From: JAXDJJ01 sp034665745
GTDB taxonomy: Bacteria > Actinomycetota > CADDZG01 > WHSQ01
Direction: 5' to 3'
Assembly (NCBI GenBank): GCA_034665745.1
Contig: JAXDJJ010000016.1
Coordinates: 1-64,000, forward strand
Length of the DNA stretch: 64,000 nucleotides
Position 1 is the stretch's first letter; each line of letters opens with the position of its first letter. The notes below the pieces were generated by a model that had not been told where the DNA came from, searched no databases, and was given only the letters and a program-made list of their open reading frames with translations. The position numbers were made by a program, and so were the translations under genes. Positions 59,505-64,000 of this stretch are shown here, piece by piece.

Positions 59505-60476
59505 GTGAAGGTCATGGTTACGGGGGCAGCAGGTTTCATCGGATCCCATCTGGTCGACCGATTGCTGGCTGAAGGCGAGGATGTCCTCGGCTTCGACGAC
59601 CTCTCGTCCGGTGCGATGGCGAACCTCCACGACGCCCGCTCATCGAGCGTTGGCAAGTTCACGTTCCAACGTGGGGACATCACCTCGAACCTTCTTGCCG
59701 ACGTCATCAAGCGTCAGAAGCCCGAAGTCATCTTTCACCTCGCGGCACAGGTTGACGTGAGGAAGTCAGTCAGCGATCCGATCCACGACGCGATGATCAA
59801 CGTCATCGGGACGATCAACCTCCTCCAAGCTGCAACCGAGGCAGGTGCCCGCAAGGTCGTCTTCACCTCTTCGGGAGGTTGCATCTACGGCGAACCCGAC
59901 GAGTCACGGCTCCCCGTCACAGAGGAGCAGGTCTACCTCCCCGAAGCGAAGCCGGAATCTCCCTACGGGGTGTCGAAGAAGGTCGTACTCGACTACCTGC
60001 GCTACTTCGAGACGGTGAAGGGCCTCGACTACACGGCCCTGGCGCTGTCCAACGTGTACGGACCCCGTCAGGAACCAGCGTCCGAGGTCGGTCTCGAGGG
60101 TCAGGTCGTCGCGATCTTCTGCCGCAAGATGCTCGGCGGCCGCCCCTGCACGATCTATGGAGACGGCAGCCAGACGCGCGATTTCGTGTACGTCGAGGAT
60201 GTCGTTTCGGCATTCGTTGCAGCGCGCGATCGCGGAAGTGGCGAGCTGATCAACATCGGTAGCGGAATCGAGCTGTCCGTCAACGAGCTCTATACCCGTC
60301 TATCCGAGCTGACCTCAGCGAGGTTCGAGCCGACCTACGCAGGAGCGCGGCCCGGTGAGTTGCAACGCATCGTTATCGACGCGAGCAAGGCCGGACGCCT
60401 CCTCGGCTGGTCACCCACTATCCCCTTGGAAGAAGGACTGAAGCACACCGTCGCGTGGTTCCGGGCGAAGAGTTAG
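59505..60476 (+). CDS. NAD-dependent nucleotide-sugar epimerase (UDP-glucose 4-epimerase-like)
   Basis: A 323-residue extended SDR of the GalE type. GAAGFIGSH (7-15), FDDLSSG (30-36), HLAAQVDVRKSVSDP (78-92), SSGGCIYGE and catalytic Y154-x3-K158 in SPYGVSKKV are present, then NVYGPRQEP and GDGSQTRDFVYVEDVV. It would epimerise UDP-Glc/Gal or the N-acetyl forms. GTG at 59505 is preceded by AGGAGGAGCC. The gene ends the plus-strand sugar operon. It converges on the DUF3105 gene with a three-base gap. Confidence 0.88.
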   Translation: MKVMVTGAAGFIGSHLVDRLLAEGEDVLGFDDLSSGAMANLHDARSSSVGKFTFQRGDITSNLLADVIKRQKPEVIFHLAAQVDVRKSVSDPIHDAMINVIGTINLLQAATEAGARKVVFTSSGGCIYGEPDESRLPVTEEQVYLPEAKPESPYGVSKKVVLDYLRYFETVKGLDYTALALSNVYGPRQEPASEVGLEGQVVAIFCRKMLGGRPCTIYGDGSQTRDFVYVEDVVSAFVAARDRGSGELINIGSGIELSVNELYTRLSELTSARFEPTYAGARPGELQRIVIDASKAGRLLGWSPTIPLEEGLKHTVAWFRAKS

Positions 60477-60479
60477 CCG

Positions 60480-61142
60480 CTAGCCCTTAAAGGTCGCGGT
60501 CAGCTTCTCCGGTCCGGCGATGCCCTGGAACTTCGTGCGGAACGCGTTGACGACCGTGCGCGATACCTGCTCACAGGACTGTGCCTCGCCCCAAGCGGTG
60601 AGCACGAGGTTCGCGTCTCCCTCGATGTTGGCCCACGGCGTCGCGACGGTCGCGTTCGGCTCGTCGTCGACCGCGTGTTTGATGGCCTCGATCACGTCGG
60701 CCGGTGCGTCAGGGTTGTAATAGATGACGATCATGCCGTGCTCGAGGTTGTGCACGACGCCCTCGGGCGGCGCCGAGGTCGCGTCATCGTAGAAACCAAC
60801 CTGGACGGGACCCTTACCCGGTGAGTTGTAGTGGGGACCCGATGTCGGTGGGTTGGTCGTGTACGGCTCGTGGGCCGCGCCGACGTCGATGTGGTCTGCA
60901 GCCATGACGTCCTGGTCTTGGATCTCGCCACAGTTCGCTGCCTGCTCGGAGACGCCATAGTTCGTGGCGGCAGTCTTCTCGGTGTTGCGTTGGACGACGA
61001 TCGCAGCTACCACCGCGCCGGCAACCAAGACGGCCACGAGTGTCGTAACGAGATTGCGCCGGCGATGTGCCTTCCGCAATGCGTCGCGCTTGCGTTCCTC
61101 GGCCTCGCGCCTGCGTTGTTTGTCCTCTAGCTTCTTGCTCAC
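60480..61142 (-). CDS. DUF3105 membrane-anchored protein
   Basis: A 220-residue protein with a charged N-terminal coiled coil (about 3-32, KKLEDKQRRREAEERKR), one transmembrane helix (about 33-53), and an exported DUF3105 domain. The family signature TTNPPTSGPHYNSPG near 117-131 and GVVHNLEHGMIVIYYNP near 146-162 are present. Its function is unknown. GTG at 61142 is chosen since a TAGCCT lies eight bases upstream, and the longer ATG form crosses the divergent promoter region. Divergent from the nitroreductase gene. Confidence 0.83.
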   Translation of the reverse strand: MSKKLEDKQRRREAEERKRDALRKAHRRRNLVTTLVAVLVAGAVVAAIVVQRNTEKTAATNYGVSEQAANCGEIQDQDVMAADHIDVGAAHEPYTTNPPTSGPHYNSPGKGPVQVGFYDDATSAPPEGVVHNLEHGMIVIYYNPDAPADVIEAIKHAVDDEPNATVATPWANIEGDANLVLTAWGEAQSCEQVSRTVVNAFRTKFQGIAGPEKLTATFKG

Positions 61143-61150
61143 GGCGGCAG

Positions 61151-61156
61151 AGGCTA
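61151..61156 (-). promoter_or_regulatory. -10-like TAGCCT before the DUF3105 gene
   Basis: TAGCCT on the minus strand ends eight bases before the GTG at 61142; GA precedes it, giving GATAGCCT as upstream of the glycosidase gene at 33857. Confidence 0.4.
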
Positions 61157-61166
61157 TCAGGGCTCC

Positions 61167-61172
61167 TAGGCT
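61167..61172 (+). promoter_or_regulatory. -10-like TAGGCT for the nitroreductase
   Basis: TAGGCT lies 28 bases before the GTG at 61201, which has a strong AGGAGGAAGC site. The leader would be about 20 bases. Confidence 0.38.
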
Positions 61173-61200
61173 AGACCTCACCCGACACCCAGGAGGAAGC

Positions 61201-61806
61201 GTGGAATTCTCAGACGTTGTCGCCAAGCGCAGGATGGTTCGTAACTACCGGTCCGAGCCGGTGGACCCGGCGGCGGTCGCTCGGATCGTCGATACGGCAA
61301 GGCGAGCCCCCAGCGCGGGATTCTCGCAGGGTCAGTACTTCATCGTGCTCACGTCCCAAGACTCCCGGGCGGCGCTGGCGGACATCGCGGGCGAGGCGGA
61401 ATACGTCGCCCTAGGGATGGACCCTTGGATCTCGGCTGCGCCCGTCCACGTCGCGGTGTGCGTCAAGGAAGCGGACTATCACCAGCGTTACCAGGAACCC
61501 GACAAACTCGATGCATCGGGGGCCGAGATCGGATGGCCGATCCCGTACTGGTGGATCGACATCGGTGCGTCCTTGATGTTGTTGTTGCTGGCCGCGGTCG
61601 ACGAGGGCTTAGCGGCCGGTTTCTTCGGGGTCCACCGACTGGAGGGGCTCCGTGACCTCCTCGGGGTCCCCGATGATGTCGTGCCGATCGGTGTCGTGAC
61701 CCTTGGCCACGCGGCCCCCGACCGGCGTTCGAGCTCTCTGGATCGTGGGCGGAAGCCAACCGAGGAAGTCGTTCACTACGAACGGTGGGGTGGAGCTGCC
61801 GGCTAG
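61201..61806 (+). CDS. Nitroreductase-family FMN protein (possible FbiB C-terminal equivalent)
   Basis: A 201-residue nitroreductase-fold protein. KRRMVRNYRSEPVDPAAVARI near residue 9 and ARRAPSAGFSQGQYFIVL (33-50) bind FMN phosphate, and WWIDIGASLMLLLLAAVDEGLAAGFFGV is the typical dimer helix and active-site loop. GTG at 61201 has AGGAGG upstream. In mycobacteria FbiB joins CofE with an FMN domain that reduces dehydro-F420-0. Here cofE lacks that domain, and this gene ends convergently against cofE with a four-base overlap. It is a candidate for the missing reductase; a general nitroreductase is possible. Confidence 0.82.
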   Translation: MEFSDVVAKRRMVRNYRSEPVDPAAVARIVDTARRAPSAGFSQGQYFIVLTSQDSRAALADIAGEAEYVALGMDPWISAAPVHVAVCVKEADYHQRYQEPDKLDASGAEIGWPIPYWWIDIGASLMLLLLAAVDEGLAAGFFGVHRLEGLRDLLGVPDDVVPIGVVTLGHAAPDRRSSSLDRGRKPTEEVVHYERWGGAAG

Positions 61807-62483
61807 CGGAAGAGGTCTTCCGCTGGAGAGCGCACGATCTCAGACGCGGCCGAACGCGTGGGCTCCCACTCGAACCCGCGCAGCACTGCGGCGCAGATGC
61901 CCTCTGCCTTGCCCATGACGAGCTCAGCCGCGCCCGCGATCTCGTCTGCGACGCAGATGCGTGTTGCTGTGAGAGCGCGACCCTGCGAGTCTGTGGTGCC
62001 GCGATAGTCCGCGAAGGCGGGCAGCCCTGCTACTCCGATCGCGATATCCGTCTGACCGATCCGCCAGGCCCTACCGAACGTGTCGGTAATGACAACCGCC
62101 ACATCGACGTTCGAAAGGTGCGCGATCCGGGACCGTAGCTTCCGAGCGGATGCATCGGGATCGACCGGTAGGAGCACGATGTTGTCTCCCTCGATGTTGG
62201 ACGAGTCCACTCCCGCGTTCGCGCACACGAATCCATGGTGGGTCTCCGAGATCGTCATCCCACCCGATCGGCGCAAGACCCGCTTGGTTTCAGCTCGTAT
62301 GACGGCATCCTTGTCGGTAGCTTTCGCCACTCGGCCCTCCGCCTTCGACACGACCTTCTGAGTGACGATGAGTACGTCACGGTCCGCCAACTCGATGCTC
62401 GTGCCAACGATGAGGGCGGCAAGGTCGTCGCCGGGGCGAACCTCGGGGATCCCTTCGATGGGGATGACGCTCAACGGTTTCAC
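61803..62483 (-). CDS. cofE: Coenzyme F420-0:L-glutamate ligase (CofE type)
   Basis: A 226-residue F420 ligase adding L-glutamate to F420-0 with GTP. Family segments are IEGIPEVRPGDDLAALI (9-25), TQKVVSKAEGRV (41-52), IRAETKRVLRRSGGMTISETHHGFVCANAGVDSSNI (62-97), VITDTFGRAWRIGQTDIAIGVAG and IADEIAGAAELVMGK-like region near 178-193. It equals the archaeal CofE length and lacks the FbiB C-terminal FMN domain. GTG at 62483 gives the right N-terminus. It lies 13 bases after the cofD stop and is the second gene of the cofD-cofE unit. Confidence 0.93.
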   Translation of the reverse strand: MKPLSVIPIEGIPEVRPGDDLAALIVGTSIELADRDVLIVTQKVVSKAEGRVAKATDKDAVIRAETKRVLRRSGGMTISETHHGFVCANAGVDSSNIEGDNIVLLPVDPDASARKLRSRIAHLSNVDVAVVITDTFGRAWRIGQTDIAIGVAGLPAFADYRGTTDSQGRALTATRICVADEIAGAAELVMGKAEGICAAVLRGFEWEPTRSAASEIVRSPAEDLFR

Positions 62484-62496
62484 TGCAACATCCGAT

Positions 62497-63411
62497 CTAG
62501 CTCAAGACCGCCTGGGCGAGGCGCGCCGACGCGTCGAGGTCGGTCATCACCGTATCGGTGACAAGGGTCTGGATCCCAGCGGCCTCTACCTTGCCTGCTT
62601 CCTCGATGTCGGAGGAATCGAGCACGAAGGTGTCGATGAAGTCCTCGTACATCAGGGCAACACTGCTGGCGCTCGACCTATGACCCGTGCTTTCGAGGAT
62701 CCGATCCGCCGGGCCCTTCAACGCCGCGCCTTGGATGATCGGACTGACCGCGATCACGTTCGGATGAGCGCGTAAGGCGTCTCGAACGCCCGGCAAGGCC
62801 AGGATCGGGCTGATCGACAGCAACGGATTCGATGGACAGACGACGACGCGGTCGGCGCGCTCGATGCTTTGGATGACACCGGGAGCTGGCTGCGCGTCGC
62901 TGATGCCTGCGAAGCGCACCTCGCGTACCTCCGGCGCGCACCTCTCCTTCACGAAATACTCCTGGAACTCCAACGTGCGACCGTCGTCGGTAACTATGCG
63001 TGTCGCGACATGGTCGTCCGTCATCGGAAGCACCGACGCATCCACTCCGAGACTCCGGGTGATCTCAGCGGTGATCTCGCTAAGGGCCGCCCCGGCCTTC
63101 AATCTGTCAGTCCGGTACAAGCACGTAGCGAAGTCTCGGTCGCCCAGCGAGAACCAGGTTTCGTGTCCGAGCTTGCCCAGTGCGGCTACGACCGTGAAGG
63201 CGTCGTCCTTGATGCCCCAACCGCGGGCTCGGTCGGCGATGCCGGCCAGCCAGTAGGTGACGATGTCCACGTCGGGAGACACGTGCACGCCATAGATATC
63301 GGCGTCGTCACCGGTGTTGACGATAGCGGTGAGGTCCGCTCCGACGCCCGCGTAGAGGCCAACGAGCAGTTTGGCGCCGCCGACCCCTCCGGCAAGGGCA
63401 GTCACTTTCAT
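62497..63411 (-). CDS. cofD: 2-phospho-L-lactate / phosphoenolpyruvyl transferase (CofD/FbiA)
   Basis: A 304-residue enzyme that transfers a phospho-lactyl or phosphoenolpyruvyl group from its GDP-linked donor to FO, making F420-0 or dehydro-F420-0. Typical motifs are LAGGVGGAKLLVGL (6-19), IVNTGDDADIYGVHVSPDVD (30-49), ERADRVVVCPSNPLLSISPIL and NVIAVSPIIQGAALKGPA. Presence of a possible dehydro-F420-0 reductase gene next door would fit the FbiA-type PEP route. TACACT lies nine bases before the ATG at 63411. Divergent from the FO synthase gene. Confidence 0.94.
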   Translation of the reverse strand: MKVTALAGGVGGAKLLVGLYAGVGADLTAIVNTGDDADIYGVHVSPDVDIVTYWLAGIADRARGWGIKDDAFTVVAALGKLGHETWFSLGDRDFATCLYRTDRLKAGAALSEITAEITRSLGVDASVLPMTDDHVATRIVTDDGRTLEFQEYFVKERCAPEVREVRFAGISDAQPAPGVIQSIERADRVVVCPSNPLLSISPILALPGVRDALRAHPNVIAVSPIIQGAALKGPADRILESTGHRSSASSVALMYEDFIDTFVLDSSDIEEAGKVEAAGIQTLVTDTVMTDLDASARLAQAVLS

Positions 63412-63420
63412 TCCAGGGGA

Positions 63421-63426
63421 AGTGTA
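63421..63426 (-). promoter_or_regulatory. -10-like TACACT for cofD
   Basis: TACACT on the minus strand ends nine bases before the ATG at 63411. The same hexamer occurs on the plus strand at 63455, so the 55-base gap carries a symmetrical divergent promoter. Confidence 0.43.
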
Positions 63427-63454
63427 GATGGGCGTGTGCCTGTCGCACCCCCAC

Positions 63455-63460
63455 TACACT
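63455..63460 (+). promoter_or_regulatory. -10-like TACACT for the FO synthase gene
   Basis: TACACT ends six bases before the ATG at 63467, with no ribosome site: a leaderless arrangement. Confidence 0.45.
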
Positions 63461-63466
63461 GCCCCG

Positions 63467-64000
63467 ATGGATCGCCTTGCAGCCCTGACGGGGCGCGCGT
63501 CGCGCGGCGAACGTCTGGACGATCACAGTGTCCGCGAGCTCGCGGCCCTGGCGGCAACCTCCCCACAACCGGTCATCGAGGCGGCCCGAGCGATCCGAGA
63601 TGCGGCATACGGTCCGCGCGTCACGTTCTCTCGGAAGGTGTTCATCCCCCTAACGAAGCTCTGCAGGGACTCGTGCGGCTACTGCACGTTCGCGCACCCC
63701 CCGGTGCCGGGCCACAAGGCGTACCTAACGATCGACGAGGTGCTGGCGATAGCGCGCGCCGGCGCCGACGCGGGGTGCCGTGAAGCTCTGTTCACCCTCG
63801 GCGACAAGCCGGAACGCAAGTGGCCGGAAGCCAAACAGCAGCTCGAAGAGATGGGCTACTCGTCGACGATCGATTACCTGGTTGCTGCCTGCCGTGCGGT
63901 GCTCGATGACACCTCGCTGCTGCCGCACGCGAACCCGGGTGCATTGACCGTGGAAGAGGCCACCGCCCTCAGAGTGGTAACCGTCAGTCAGGGAACGATG
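63467..64000 (+). CDS. cofG: FO synthase, radical SAM (CofG domain), 3' truncated by window edge
   Basis: My own translation from the ATG at 63467 runs open to the end of the window (178 codons). It carries VTFSRKVFIPLTKLCRDSCGYCTF at about residues 56-79, with the radical SAM cluster C-x3-C-x2-C (CRDSCGYC), followed by YLTIDEVLAIARAGADAGCREALFTLGDKPE. This is the CofG half of FO synthase, which with CofH makes the F420 chromophore. Whether the gene is cofG alone or the fused fbiC cannot be seen. It is divergent from cofD. Confidence 0.92.
   Translation, partial: MDRLAALTGRASRGERLDDHSVRELAALAATSPQPVIEAARAIRDAAYGPRVTFSRKVFIPLTKLCRDSCGYCTFAHPPVPGHKAYLTIDEVLAIARAGADAGCREALFTLGDKPERKWPEAKQQLEEMGYSSTIDYLVAACRAVLDDTSLLPHANPGALTVEEATALRVVTVSQGTM

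Noticed and set aside
62869..63783. A 304-codon plus-strand frame spanning the cofD gene and the start of the FO synthase gene
   Set aside because: Different frame from the radical SAM protein, antisense to cofD, no motif.
1..64000. tRNA, rRNA, CRISPR arrays, insertion sequences, prophage genes
   Set aside because: Scanned for cloverleaf-like ends, repeat-spacer periodicity, transposase and integrase motifs; none convincing.

Overview
This 64 kb window reads as chromosomal DNA of a high-GC actinobacterium-like organism (Actinomycetota, probably an uncultured lineage). The evidence is the high GC content, frequent GTG/TTG starts, coenzyme F420 biosynthesis genes, an LCP-family attachment protein, SpoIID/LGFP wall proteins, a small epsilon-like carboxylase subunit, and many TAnnnT hexamers placed exactly where leaderless transcripts would need them. 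Genes are packed in alternating operons. No stretch over 300 bases lacks a gene. I saw no tRNA, rRNA, CRISPR array, insertion sequence or phage gene. Both edges cut genes.

Region 1 (1-25.6 kb) is a cell-surface glycan locus: O-antigen-ligase-like polymerase, flippase, two sulfotransferases, a lipoprotein sulfatase, a sulfatase-like hydrolase with Thr at the nucleophile position, WecG/TagA and GT2 glycosyltransferases, a polyprenyl glycosylphosphotransferase and a DUF4012 protein. It also holds four other alkaline-phosphatase-superfamily hydrolases. Two of these are tandem paralogs whose domain order looks circularly permuted. Within the locus are a CDP-alcohol phosphotransferase, an sn-glycerol-1-phosphate-dehydrogenase-like enzyme and a nucleotidyltransferase, which together suggest a glycerol-1-phosphate-based glycan or lipid decoration.

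Region 2 (25.6-30 kb) has an F420-dependent-type (LLM) oxidoreductase and a four-gene secreted operon: three tandem paralogs of unknown function plus an LVIVD-type beta-propeller, flanked by inverted repeats.

Region 3 (30-49 kb) is acyl-CoA metabolism pointing to the ethylmalonyl-CoA pathway: ethylmalonyl-CoA mutase, crotonyl-CoA carboxylase/reductase, a double 3-hydroxyacyl-CoA dehydrogenase, thiolase, crotonase, acyl-CoA dehydrogenase, methylmalonyl-CoA epimerase, acyl-CoA carboxylase and fumarase. Interspersed are a phosphodiester glycosidase, a PurM-like protein, an MFS transporter, a GNAT protein and membrane proteins.

Region 4 (49-60.5 kb) returns to envelope glycans: LCP ligase, three GT4 glycosyltransferases, GDP-fucose-synthase-type and GDP-6-deoxyhexose reductases, a sugar-1-phosphate nucleotidyltransferase, a GalE-like epimerase, a SpoIID/LGFP protein and a small EamA-like transporter.

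Region 5 (60.5-64 kb) is coenzyme F420 biosynthesis: cofE, cofD and a truncated FO synthase gene, with a stand-alone nitroreductase that could supply the function of the missing FbiB C-terminal domain.
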